From Cafeteria roenbergensis (lineage: Eukaryota; Sar; Bigyra; Bicosoecida; Cafeteriaceae): DNA of 64,000 nucleotides. The position numbers and the translations under genes were made by a program. The notes beneath the pieces are model-generated. The model saw only the letters and a program-made list of their open reading frames with translations, was not told where the DNA came from and did not search any database. This document shows positions 1 through 11,400 of this stretch, one piece after another. Location: assembly GCA_008330645.1 (NCBI GenBank), contig VLTN01000020.1:1-64000 (forward strand), given 5' to 3'. Positions within the stretch are counted from its first letter, which is position 1. Each line of letters begins with the position of its first letter.

Positions 1-666
1 CGCGTCTCCACGACGCTGCTGACCACGGGCGAGCACGAGTACACGCGGTGGGGCTTTCGCCAGCTGCTGGAGCGCAAGTGTGCTGACGTCCTCCAGCCCG
101 ACATCACGTGGTGCGGCGGCATCACCGAGGCGCGGCGCATCGTTGCCCTGGCCTCTTGCTACGATGTCCCCGTCGTGCCCCACGGCTCGTCGGTGTACTC
201 GTACCACCTGCAATACGCGTTCCCTTCTTGCCCGATCGCGGAGTTCCTCATCCTCTCGCCCAAAGGCGACGAGATCGTGCCGCTCTTTGGCAAAACGTTC
301 ACCGACGAGCCGCTGCCGGCTGGCGGTTACATCGACCTTCCGCGCCGCCCAGGGTTCGGAGTCACGCTAAACCGGGCCGAGCTGGATCTGCGCAGACCCT
401 TTTCGGGGGGGCTGCCTCGCGGGCTGGGCGAGGCCGAGGCCGAAAAGGACGCTCGCACGCCCACCCAGAGCGATTGGCTGGGACGCGCAGCTGCTATTCC
501 GTGTGTCGCCGTCAGCGACGCCGAGATGGAGAGCGCGCGGGCGGCGGTGGGGGGCGGGTCGGCCGCCACGGCAGCCGACGCAGCGGCGGCGTCGGCAGCT
601 GCCGCCGCTTCGCCAGCACACGCAGCAGCGGCTTCCGCCGCAGCTGGCCCGCCAGCCGCGCCGTGA
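1..666 (+). CDS. L-rhamnonate dehydratase-like enolase-superfamily enzyme, C-terminal part (5' end outside window)
   Basis: Reads in frame 1 from the window edge, so the N-terminal capping domain and most of the barrel are missing. The visible part carries family hallmarks: TGEHEYTRWGF (residues 10-19 of the fragment), QPDITWCGG (32-40), VVPHGSSVYSYH (58-69) and AEFL (80-83), in the order seen in L-rhamnonate dehydratases, where the glutamate of the first block is a magnesium ligand and the histidine of PHGSS is catalytic. These enzymes dehydrate L-rhamnonate to 2-keto-3-deoxy-L-rhamnonate in non-phosphorylated rhamnose breakdown. After the normal family end (about residue 135) there is an extra tail of about 85 residues that ends in an Ala-rich stretch and has no recognisable domain. 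The next gene is convergent, so no operon context helps. A related sugar-acid dehydratase cannot be excluded without the N-terminus. Confidence 0.83.
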   Translation, partial: RVSTTLLTTGEHEYTRWGFRQLLERKCADVLQPDITWCGGITEARRIVALASCYDVPVVPHGSSVYSYHLQYAFPSCPIAEFLILSPKGDEIVPLFGKTFTDEPLPAGGYIDLPRRPGFGVTLNRAELDLRRPFSGGLPRGLGEAEAEKDARTPTQSDWLGRAAAIPCVAVSDAEMESARAAVGGGSAATAADAAAASAAAAASPAHAAAASAAAGPPAAP

Positions 667-1055
667 TGCAAAGGCCACGGGGCCGCAAGGCAATGATGAG
701 CGCAGCGGTGCCCATTGCGAGCGATTCTTGACTGCAGCCGGCGACTCTGAAGGCGGCAGCGGCGTTGGCAGTTCCAAGTTTTGTCGCTGTGAACCTGTGG
801 CCACTCTCACGCACACACGCGCTCACAAAATGCAGGCTTTGCGGCCCATGACGAGGGGGGGGGGGGGGAGGGAGTCGCTGGGTTCGCACGCGTATCGCAC
901 ATCAATCCCCGGCAGGCAACGCAGATGCCCGGGCGGGCAGAGGGCTGGCGCTGCGGGCTACGCTCGCCAAGTGAGAGCAAGGCCGCGCCCGCGAAGCAGC
1001 AGCGGTCCTCGACGCCCCTCCGCAAGGACGCACGGCGCCAGTGTGACAGGGGGAC
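667..1055. other. convergent intergenic region
   Basis: Lies between two tail-to-tail genes and should hold both 3' UTRs. A run of 14 G at 855-868 is the only feature I see; no exon or RNA gene is evident. Confidence 0.6.
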
Positions 1056-2135
1056 TCAGGCGCGATCCTGGCCAGCGCCGTTCGCAGACGCAGAGGCGGA
1101 CGCGGGCGCGGCCGCAGCCGCCGGCGGGCGGGGCAGGGGCATCACCAGGCCGATGGCGAGGCCGACGTCGTCGAGCTTGCCGCCGGAGTACTCGTACCCG
1201 TTGCGGTGGGCTTCGGCCTCGAAGGGGGTGCGGCCAGTGGTGGTGGAACCCACCTCCTGGGCGCGCACGGCGAGGGCCGCGGTCATGGTGCTGATGGCCG
1301 CGCTGCACTGCCTGCTCACAGTCCGCGCGGACTCGGGGCTGGTTGCCGAGACGCCCGACGGCGTGAGCTTCCCGGCCTTGGCCATCGTGATGGCGTCAAG
1401 GCAGGGCTCAAAGTCGACGCGGCCCAGAGCGGAGGCAACGTCGCCCTCGAACAGGTTGTCGAGGAGGCCGTCGGTGCCGAGCACGACGATGTCCCCCGGG
1501 CGCACCTCGAGCTCCTTCTGGTCTGCCATGCTGGGCTCGTCCGCGCTGCCGGTGCCCAGCTGCAACGGGCAGTTGAAGTAGTGAGTTTGCGCGGTGGAGC
1601 GGTCCACGACGCCCCACACTGCCTTGTGGTGCTTGGCCCAGCCCTCGGAGAAGAGGTTCCCGCCCCCCAGGCGCAGGTGGAGCCAGCCGCTGTCTCCCAG
1701 GTTGAACGTGCGAAGCGTCATGCCGGGCCCGACGGAGGCCAGGCACAGCGTGCTCGAGCCCATCGCCTGCGTTGCGCGCCAGGCGCCATCGGCAACCTGC
1801 GCAAGGTCGTACGGCGGCCTCTCGGGCCCGGCCTCGCCCGCGCCCAGCGCGTTGGCGCAGTGCGCCACGAGGCTGCGAGAGTACCCGCCAGCGTCGATGC
1901 CCGACTCTGCCCACCCTCCGACGCCGTCCGCCACGCCCAGCGAGAAAGTTGAGTGAAAAACTGCGTCCTCCCCCTGACCGCCCGCCTTCTTCTTGTCCGG
2001 GTGCGGAAGGTTGATGCTCATCGACACCATCCAGCAGCCGATCGGGCCCGTGCTCATGCACCGCGCGCCCAGCACCGTGGCGGCCGGGCGCTGGGCCGCA
2101 TGCCGAGAAGCCGTCGAAGCGATGCGCCCGAGCAT
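1056..2135 (-). CDS. PPTC7/PTC7-like mitochondrial PP2C-family protein phosphatase
   Basis: Encodes 359 residues from the ATG at 2135-2133. Metal-binding PP2C motifs occur in order: GEDA (about 55-58), GVADGVGGW (67-75), NLGDSG, GTDGLLDN and GKLDDVGLAIG near the C-terminus. The ADGVGGW form and the short domain are typical of the PTC7 branch, which dephosphorylates proteins in mitochondria (coenzyme Q synthesis, import and mitophagy regulation in yeast and animals). The N-terminus, MLGRIASTASRHAAQRPA, is rich in Arg, Ser and Ala with no acidic residue, as expected of a matrix presequence, which is why this start was chosen over an in-frame Met 47 codons upstream. The C-terminal 25 residues are an Ala/Pro/Ser tail. 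No intron is needed. It faces the glutaredoxin fusion gene head to head across 281 bases. Confidence 0.88.
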   Translation of the reverse strand: MLGRIASTASRHAAQRPAATVLGARCMSTGPIGCWMVSMSINLPHPDKKKAGGQGEDAVFHSTFSLGVADGVGGWAESGIDAGGYSRSLVAHCANALGAGEAGPERPPYDLAQVADGAWRATQAMGSSTLCLASVGPGMTLRTFNLGDSGWLHLRLGGGNLFSEGWAKHHKAVWGVVDRSTAQTHYFNCPLQLGTGSADEPSMADQKELEVRPGDIVVLGTDGLLDNLFEGDVASALGRVDFEPCLDAITMAKAGKLTPSGVSATSPESARTVSRQCSAAISTMTAALAVRAQEVGSTTTGRTPFEAEAHRNGYEYSGGKLDDVGLAIGLVMPLPRPPAAAAAPASASASANGAGQDRA

Positions 2136-2416
2136 TGCCGAGCTCGCGCGGCTGCAGCGGCCGGCCTTCGAAGCAAACGCCGCCCGCAGACAGCGAGCAA
2201 GTGCCGGGGCGCCAGCCTCGCCGTCCCGTCTGGCCAGGCGGGCGCCGCGGCCCTGCCGCCGCGGCCCGCTTCGCAAGGGCGCGACAGAGCGGAAGCGACC
2301 TCAGCGGTGCTTGCGCCGGGCCAAATATTCCAGGCAGCGGCGCACATTCAACCTTGACTGCCACTTGCGTCACCGCGAACCGCCGGGAATCGCGCGCTCC
2401 CAGCGCCGTCGGCAGC
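2136..2416. promoter_or_regulatory. putative bidirectional promoter of the PTC7-like and glutaredoxin-DUF442 genes
   Basis: The two coding starts are divergent and only 281 bases apart, so both promoters must lie here or overlap the genes. I see no TATA box. The assignment rests on geometry alone. Confidence 0.4.
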
Positions 2417-4973
2417 ATGGGGCGCATTACCATTTTCGTGAAGAGTCGATGCAAGTACTGCGAAAAGCTCAGAGCGTTCATCAAAGAAGCGGTCCAAGCG
2501 CACGGTCAGACCGCGGTCGGCAAAAACCCACGCCCGCAGCTGCCCGTCGAGCCGCTGGGACCGTGGCATGGCGGGCGCCCGCCATGGCTCCGTGGCAGCG
2601 CACCCCGCTCGCAGCTTTGCGTCACCGGTCCTGCCCGCCCCCCTTCCCACGCGCCACGCGCCGCGAGCCCCAGCCCACACTGCAAGCGACGTGTTTTGTT
2701 CCGCCGCACCTGCAGTTCTTCCTTTCAGGAACCAGCTCAAGCCCTACTACGGCATCGAGCTGTGCCTAGTCAATGTGTCCGCCGACGCTGCCAGGTCTGC
2801 TCAGTGCATCGCGCTGACAGGCTCAAGGACCGTGCCGCAGGCGTTCCTGAACGAGGAGCACATCGGCAACGAGCGCACTTGCACCGTTTTCGACCAGTGC
2901 GGCGAGCTGGCCAAGAAGCTGCGCAGCCTCGCGACCAAGCCCTCTGCTGCGTTTCCGCCCGAGCCGGAGGCCGCCTTCGTGAAGCTGACCAGCGACATGG
3001 CGTTCGCCTCGCAGCCGACGCTGGCGCAAATTCGCGGCCTCAGCGAGTTTGGCTTCCAGTCCGTCGTCAACCTCGTGCACGAGCGGGAGCGCGGCCACCT
3101 GCGCTCCGAGGGCGTGGTTGCCACCGCCGCCGGGCTCCAGTACCTGCCAGCCGCCCCTCGCGAGCCACCCAGCATCCCCATTTCGCACATTGAAGTCGAC
3201 GTCATCCCGGGCCTGCCGATGCCGGGGTCGGGAACCGTGCCGCCGTGCCTCGGCGGCCGCGCGAGCCAAGGGACGTGCCAGGCCCCGTCTCGAGCAGACG
3301 CGGAGACGAAAGAGTCTTCGGGGAGCACCGCGGCATCCATGGCGTCGCACCGCAGGCGCAGGCACGTTGGCCGTCGTCTCTCTGCCGACGACGCCGCGGG
3401 AGCCAAGGCCGCGCTGGAGGCTGCCGCCGCCGCGGCTGAGTCGCACCCCTGCCCGGCAGCGGGCCATGGAGGCATGTCCGGGCCGGAGACGTGCTGCCCA
3501 CGCGCCGGGGACGCGTACGACGCAAGGCTCGACTTGGACCTGGAAGAGGTCGGTGGTGGCGGCGGGGGCGCAGGCGGCGGCGCGGGCGGGGGCAGAGCAG
3601 GGGCAGCCCCCTCGAACCAGCCTCTGGCCCCGGGGGTGTGGGAAGTGGCTCGGGCGGCGTCGGGGGGCTTGGCGACAGGGCCCGGCCCCTCGACAGGCCA
3701 GGCCCCGCTCGACGCCATCATCGAGGAGGAGGAGGCGGCGGCGGCAACCCGGGGCGTGACTGTGGAGGACTGGGGCTCGCCGCCGGCCTCAGCACGGTGC
3801 GCAGCAGGGCCGGGAAGGTCGCGCGGGGTGGGCGGCGGGCGCCGCTCAATGGCCGACGCACCCAAGCTGTGCCCAACCGGAGCAACGCCTGGAACGGCGG
3901 CGCGCCCCCATTTTGGTGCCGCGCCCAGGGGGCAGCGCCCTCGGTCCTCGTCCTTGCCTCGCCACCACGGGGCGTCCACGTCCGCGCCGCCGGCGGTGCC
4001 CACGCTGCCTGAGGGCGGCAAGGTGCGGCTGCCAACGAACCGCTACCGCAGCTGCCGCATAGGGGCCTCTACCGGCGGCACGTCAGTCGCCACGCCCGTC
4101 AGCGGCGACGGCAGCGGGAGTCCAGGGCGCGGGGGTGGAACCCGCGGGTGCTCCGAGGGGCCTTCGGACCCGCCGGTGGCGAGGTCGGTGACGGCATCGA
4201 GCGGCACGGCGCCGTTTGGGCCAGAGGATGCGGGGCCGCGTGGTTCCGTGAAGAAGGCTCCTCGGGACCAGGGGGAGGAGCAGCAGGACGACAGCGACGC
4301 TGCCGACGGCAAGGCGGACAGCGACGAGTCCGCGCCCCGTGACTCACCGCTCGGCTCGCGGAGACCGACGGGCGCCTCCTCAGGCGCGCCGGAAAGTGCC
4401 ACCGGTGTGGCTGCAAGCGACGCAGGGCACACGGTGTCCTCGTTCGAGCCCTCCACCGTGTGGACCATGCGCCACGACGACCTGGCTGGCCGGCCCGCGC
4501 TGGCAATGCGCGCCGTCAGAGGGGCTGCCAGCGGCTCCGCGGCGGAGAGCGGAGACTCTGGCGGGGCGGTGGCTCGGCGCTTTCTGCGCGACGCGATGTC
4601 GGCGGCCCCTTCGGAGGCTGCCACGTTGGACAGCCCGCGCCTTGGACCCTTCGGGGCGAGCCGAACTCCGGACTTTGGGCCGGCCGAGCCCCCCATGCTT
4701 GCCGATGTGCACCCCCCTGGTGAGGAGGACGGTCCAGTCTGGACGCCGGAGTGGTGCCGAGCCGCCATTGAAAAGGTTGATGCGGCTCGCAAGCCAGTGC
4801 TTGTCCACTGCCAGACGGGCGTCGCGGCATGCGCCGTGTGCCTGATTCGGGCAGCTCGTCAGCTCAAGTCCACACCCAAGCAGGTCGCGCGTTGGGCGGC
4901 TGACCTGGGGCATCGAATCGCTGACCACGGAGACCTGGAGCAATGCGTCGCCGTCCTGCTGTCCGAAGCCTAG
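2417..4973 (+). CDS. glutaredoxin fused to DUF442 (beta-lactamase-hydrolase-like) phosphatase/sulfurtransferase domain
   Basis: Exon 1 (2417-about 2504) starts MGRITIFVKSRCKYCEK, a glutaredoxin strand with a CxYC redox pair. The rest of the fold follows after a short intron: LTGSRTVPQAF (the cis-Pro TVP block) and EEHIGN (glutathione-site glycines). The best phase-compatible junction is 2504 to 2716, giving about 781 residues; an acceptor at 2729 or 2736 is also possible. A DUF442 domain follows: LTSDMAFASQPT and GFQSVVNLV (about 117-150). It is then interrupted by about 500 residues of low-complexity sequence, and resumes near residue 708 with KPVLVHCQTG. The P-loop cysteine (about 728) is present, but the arginine of Cx5R is Ala (HCQTGVAA). 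Family knowledge links DUF442 to sulfide and persulfide handling; a thiol or persulfide role here is inference. Confidence 0.7.
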
Positions 4974-5425
4974 CCTCGGTGGTGCGCACTGGCGAGAGCG
5001 GGCTGAGAGAGAGCGCCCTGGCTCAGGCTTGGGCGGCGACCTGTGGCGCTGCATCGCATCGGCGGTCGCGCGTTCCCCCCCCCGCCCGTTTCCTCCCACT
5101 TCGCGCGTCCTGAGGGGCTGATGCGCATTTATGCTCGCGGCGCTTCATTGTGCATACCCAGTGTTCGATTGAGTTGGCCTGCTTGTGCCGACTGGGCTGC
5201 GAGGCGCTGGCTGCTATGCTGGGCGCAGCGTCCCCAGTGTTTTGTGCTTGTTTGCTGGAGTGCGGAGCCGTTGTGACGGGAGGGATGATGTGTGTCCCGA
5301 GTGAGGACGACGAGCGGGTTACAAACATGTTGGTGTTGCGATGCACGGCAGGCGGACGGCTGAGACCTGATGGATTCAGCGCCAACAGACCATACACAAA
5401 CCGGGGGTGCGTGCGGCACGCCCAC
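4974..5425. other. convergent intergenic region
   Basis: Separates the ends of the glutaredoxin fusion and the giant chorein protein. G+C is lower than in the flanking genes, consistent with 3' UTRs. The chorein stop codon overlaps a GTGAGT, so a small extra 3' exon cannot be ruled out, but I found no convincing one. Confidence 0.5.
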
Positions 5426-8400
5426 TCACTCGCCTGGGGCAGCTGGCTGCTCCCCAAGTAGCTGACCCAGCAGGAACGCATTCTGGTCGGCCAGCATTGC
5501 GGCCTGCTCTTCGGCGGCAAGCTCCGTTCGGCGGGCAGGCCCTTGCGCAGCCTCCAGCAATTGTGCGACGCGCGCAACTGCCTCGAGCGCCTTGCTCGCA
5601 CCGCCTGCAGCGTCAGAGGATTCCATGGCGCGCCGGAGGGCTGCTGCCGCCGCCTCGAGGACGCTGGCCTGGGTTGAAGAGACTGCCAGCTCCGACGGCA
5701 AATGTCCGGGCGCCTCACCCTCTCGGCTCGCAAGGCCCTGCAGCGCGCTGACCTCGGCTCCTTGCAAACCGACCTGGCACAACTCGTCGGTAATCGCGGC
5801 GAGCTGGTCCTGGGCGCTGCCGTCGGCCCCGGAGTCCAGCATGGAGCGCGATGTGAGCGCGGACTCCCTCGAGAGGAACCCGGCTGGGTCGGCGGCAAGC
5901 TCGCCCAGCCCCCCAGCGGGCGATGTTGCGAGAGCAAACCTGCCCTGCGAGTGGGGCGACCTCGGGGGCGACTCGGCTACCCACGGCGCGCCGGGAGCGC
6001 TCCGCGCGGGGCTAGCAGTCCACTCGCTGCCAAGACCCAGCTGGTCGTCGTCAGGCTGGTCCGGCGGCCGCTCCATTGGCGTGCCCAAGAGCACTGAGAG
6101 CGACATGCCAAGCAACGCCGCGTGTCCCGCCATCCCGCCCGCCTCCGCGTCGGAGGCGGCCGTGGCGAGCGCGTCGGGGGACAGGAAGAGCGGAATCGGA
6201 GAGTCCGGCTCCCCCGCCCCCCGCTGCGCGAGGCGGTGCAGCCGGTGCGCTTGCGCTCGCCGGCACAGCTCCTCGCCCGCGGAAGCCGCGGAGCCTTCGG
6301 GAACGCGCGTGGAGAATAGCCCTGCAGGGGCGAGGCATGCAAAGTCTGGGAAGAAGCGGTGGGGAAGCAGGACGAACGGGTCGTCAGGGAACGGCTGCTC
6401 CCGCAGTTCGGGCAACCGGTCTGGCTGCACCTGTTCGCGCAATGTCACCTGCATCACCGAGCCTGGGCTGTCGGCAGTCGAGCCGGCGCCGCCCGAAGCT
6501 GCGCCGCCACCGGAGCCAGACCCCAGTTGTTGCGAGGACATGGTCAGGTTCGCGTGCTCCGCAAAGGGGCGTGACGCGTTCCTGATCGTCGGCGAAAGCT
6601 CGCGCATCGCGCCCATGACTGACTGCTGCACGTTCACAAGGACCGGCACTGCCGACGTCATGGTGACGCTTGCAGGGCTAATTTGCACCTGCATGAGCCG
6701 TTGAAGCGGGCAAGCGAGCTTGTTCAGCTGGCCGAACGGCTCCGTAACCGACACCGACACCCACGGGATGGCCATGACGAACCCGTGGTCGGAGACGCTC
6801 TCCGCAGCCCGGCCGCGCGCAGTGGAGGGCACCAGCGGCAGCTCGTCTGCCGGGGGCTGGTCGACGACGACGTCGGTCATGGAGCGCACGTTGAGGACTT
6901 GCATGTCTATGGCTTTGGTGGGCCTGCTCCGGCGGAGCGAGCGGCCTGATTGGATCGCAGACCCTGCCGCAGACGCTGCGGCTGCCTCAAACGAGTGCGA
7001 CTCGAGAGACATCTCCATGGACATGCTCCCCATGCGAGTGCGGAGAACCGGGTCGTCAGCGCGCGACCCGGGGGGCACAAGGACCTCCAAGCGTCTGGCC
7101 TCCATCACAACGTGCGAGAAGCCAATCATTGGAGGCGGGGGGAGGTCTCCGAGCCGCCACACTGTTCGACCGTACGCGGCCTCCATCGTGGCCAGCTGGA
7201 TGGCCAAGACTTCGTTCACGAAGCGAGGCACGTAGCAAATCCGTGTGTCGCGCATGTAGAGCTGGATCTGGATCGTGCGGCGCCTGTCCACCACCTGCTG
7301 GTCGCATCCGGGGCCTCTGGGAGGTAGCTGTGCGCGGCCGAGCCGCGCTACGCGGCGACGAGCCCACTGCGGAGCGCCCACCATGTCCACCCCGCGGCTC
7401 TGGCCAAGCCCAGCGTCCTCCCCGGCAGCTTCCGCCGCGAGACCAATCGGAGTCTCAAGCCGGCGGAGCGTCATCCAGCTCTCGCCAGCCATGGAAGACA
7501 CGATCTGCGCGGCCTTGTCCATGGCTGCCTCCCGGCGCTCCACTTCCGCCTCTCGGGCGCGGAGGTTGCCCTCGTCAGCAACCGCTGCGCCGCTGGCTTC
7601 GCGGCGAGCGCCCGCGTCGCCCAGAACGCCAGTCCTCGGCTGGCTGGCGCGGAAGCCGCCTCTGTCGACGCGAGCATGGGGGTCGATGCCGAGACCCAGC
7701 GTCTCCCCCTCCACGCCCATTTCGCGCATCGTGCCGCTGCTCCCGAGCCCGACGACGCTGGAAAGGCTGCTGGCTCCCGCGCCGGCTTCGAGATTGCGCA
7801 TTGCGTGCTCGTCCTCCTCGTCCGCAAACATGCCGAGGGCGCCCTGAGCTTCGCTGACTTCGTCGTCCCAGAGCGGCAAGCCTGCGGCCCGGACCGCCAG
7901 CACTCGCCTCTCAAGCGCTTGCTGCTGCTCCAGGGCGGCGTGTGCCTCAGCCACACGCGCAAGGGCCTCGTCAACTTGGGAGCTCTGCTGAAGGCTGCGT
8001 TCGACGGAGGAGCCGTCGCCCTCGTCTGCCGAGCCGAACGCGCCCCCTTGCGACGCTCGCCCTTGACCCGGAACGGATGATGCGTCGGCGACGGTGCTGC
8101 TTGCACGCACCCCTTGGTGCTGGGAAGGGCTCGGAGTCGCCGCTGCCCTCGTCGTCGGCGTCGCAAGAGATGCAGCAGCTCCGTCGGGCTGGCCAACCGC
8201 AGCAGCTCCGCCCGCCGCACCAGACAGAGTCGCCTCGCCGTCCAGCCCTGGGGGGATGCCTTCCGGGTGCATGCCAAAGGGAGCAGGCGGGCCCTGGCTG
8301 CCGTCAGAGGCCACACCAGAGCCGAGTTGCGCTCTTCGGGCAACGGCTGCAAGCAGGCCGCTGAGCACCAGCGAAGGATCGGCCGGCGCGGACACGTCGT

Positions 8401-11400
8401 GGCGCGCGTCGTAGACGTCAAGGGCGCACCAGCTGAGCGGGAGGTCGAGAGACAAGCTTGGATCCTGGAGCACCATCGGGCTGCGGCTCGGCGCGGGGGC
8501 TCGGCGGAGGTGACCGGGCAGCGCCGAGGCTGCCTCGGCCTCATGCGTGGCTGCCACGTGGTCACGCAGGGACAGGAGGACCCCGTCCGTGCCTGGGCGC
8601 CTGGAGAAGGCCGCGAAGGCGGTCGCGCTGAACCGGGCGTCCCTGGCCGTGGGAGCGGAGGGGAGCGGGCTGGCGTGCGCCGCGCCTGCCGACGCCCCCG
8701 CTCCAGCTCGGCCCTCGCCGGCAGCACGCTTGGCCGGCGGGCGGGGTGGCAGCGCCGTGTCAAGCGCAAACAGCACGTCCTCCCGCGCGATGGACTTCTC
8801 GCCGCCCCTGCTGCGGTCCTTCCGCAGCAGAGCCGAGAGCGCCGCCATGCGGGTGGGAAGGCGCGGCATCGCGAGCTCCGTCCACACGATAGCCGCGTCT
8901 CGCTGTGAGACGGAAAACGATACTGACAGCCGACCGAGCACGCCAGCTTGCTCCGCCAGCCGCGGAGCCGGCTGAAGCGGGCTTGGCTTGGCAGCGCCGA
9001 GGACCTCGGCAGATGCGCGGGGGGCGGCTGAGCCGGCAGGGTCCGAGGAGAGAGTCGGGCTTGCGCCCCCCGTGGCAGCCTGGGCGTCCGAGTCGGCCAG
9101 CAAGTCGTCTGTCGACAGCACCGTTGCAGCATCGGCCGCGGGGTGTGGCTGACTGCTCGCAACCGAGGCTGCGCCGTCGGCACCGGGAGCGTCGCTATCA
9201 GACACGGGGGTTGCCGACGTTCGCCTGGCAGGCTCGCCAGTAGGGGGCGTCGTTGATGTCCCTGAACCCACCAGTCGCGCGAAGGCCAGCCGCTCCTCCG
9301 TCCGAGCGTCAGCCTCCGCGTCAGCAAGGGCTTGTGTTGCGCGCGCATCCAGCTGCTCGGAGCGGCGGCGCAGCAGCTCCTCTCTCGCCTTGGCGGCCAT
9401 CCCCACGGCGCACGTCTCCAGGAGCAAGGAAGCGCGAGGCAAGAGGCATCCGTCCTTGGCACTCCAAGGGGGCAGCTGTGGGTGTGCCCAGTGGGCCTCC
9501 TCGGCGTGCGCTTGTCCGGAGGCTGCCGCCGCGCCTGCACTAGACACTGCCGCCCCCTCCGCCCCCGCTCCCCCAGGCCGCCCAGCAGCGCCGTGGCCTG
9601 CAGCGGGCATCATCGGCCGGGCAGCGCTGCTGGCAGCGTGATCTCCACGAGGAGGCGCAGGGTCACTTTCCACCCCGGCCACTTGCCCCAGCCCTTCCCC
9701 TGGCCCTGCCCCCGCTCCCCACATGTCCATGGCCGCAAAGAGAGGGAGGAGCCTGCTCCAGGCAGGGTGAAGGAGCGGGCCGGGGGCGGTGCACGCCACA
9801 AGGGCGCTGGGCTTGAAGCATCCAGCGCGCGAGGCGAAACCAATAATCGGCCCAGTCGCGCGGGCGGTGGCCTGGTTGAGTGCGCGCACCGCATCGTCCT
9901 CCGGCCGGGGCGTCAGGACGGTCGCTGGAGAGGGCGACGTGTCCACTGCAAGGAGCGGCCCCATCCGCAGGTGCGTTGTCTGCTGCGATCCAAGCCGCGG
10001 CAGCTCGAGGTTGGTGACCTCCACCTCCATCCGCTGCGCAGCGGCGTGCATCAGATCAACCACGGCCCCGCGCGTGCACGGATGCGCAAAGAGCCAGCGC
10101 AGGCCGGCAAACTGGGCGGCGCCAGAGGGGGGCATGTCGTCGTCACCCGTTCCTGGCCCCGCCATGCCAACGTCGCCGACTCCGGCAAGCGCTGCCGGAC
10201 CGGGGCCCCTCCTCGCCGCCTCCAGGTCCACCGCCGTCCACACGCGCCTGGCTCCGTCAGCGAGAGCGCACAAAATCACCTGCGCGCGCGCGACCCGCAC
10301 GCTGATGTAGCGCCCCCCGCGCTGGTCCCCCGCCTTGGAAGCCCAGAGCATGCGCGACACTGCCTCGGAATCAAAGTCGGGGGGCAGCTCCGGCGGCTGA
10401 CGCGCACGGCGGGTCGGCGCCTGCGCGTCAAACGACGCAGTTGCAAGGCCTGCTCGGTTCGCCGCCCCCGGCGCCATGCCCCTGTGGCCCTGGAAACCGC
10501 TGCGGGCGCTCCACGGAGACTCACTGCTCCGCTCGTCCACGAGCGTGGCGAAGAACGGCCGCCGTGCCGCCTTGGGGTGCGCCTCCCGCTCGCAGCAGCG
10601 CAGGCACTCGCGGAACAGCATCACCGTCTGGTTGAGCTGCATGAGGCAGAGCGGGTCGGCAGTGAGGTCCATGTCGCCGGCCGACACCTCGGCAACAAGG
10701 CCGTAGCCATCGCCGCTGGCAGGCCAGCTTTCCGACGGAGCCTGCACCAGGCCCACACACATGCCCCACTCCTCGGGCTGTGCCTCCCATTTGGTCGCCG
10801 GCTCTGGCGGCAGGCGGTCGAATGGCGGCGCGGTACTCGCCATAGCCCTCCTCCGCGCAAGCACGATCGAGGACCAACCGCCCGAGGCGGCGGGGTCCTT
10901 GGCAGTGCGGCGGGGCGGCCGCCGGGCTCGCTGGGAGGCCGCATGCGCGCCACGCCCTGAAAGCGGCTCCTCCTTCTTCGCGGCCGCGTACCCAGCGGGC
11001 ACGAGCGGCCCAACTCGAAGCATCGTTCGGGGCGTGTGGTCGCGCGATGCACGGCCGTACACCCAGCGCCACGGGGGAAGGGGCCACCTCCGGTACGCAG
11101 CATGCAGGCCAGCAGCTGCCTCGTGGGGAAGAGAGGCAAGCTGCGGCCCCGACGTCGCCCCCGACGACCCCTGCCGCCTCCGCTTGGTGCTAGAGTCTGA
11201 GGCCCGGGCTCGCCTCGACGACACGCCGCCGTCCCTGCGTCGGCGTCCGCCACCCGACACACTGGACCCGCTCGGGGCCCCAGGGCGGTGCTGGCCCCGG
11301 CGTCGGCCAGTCCCGCCCCCGGGGCGCAGGGGGCTGCCAGTGGCGGAGTCCTGCCGTTCTGCGGCAAGCGCCGCGGCAGACGCTCGTCGCCAGGTGTCGG

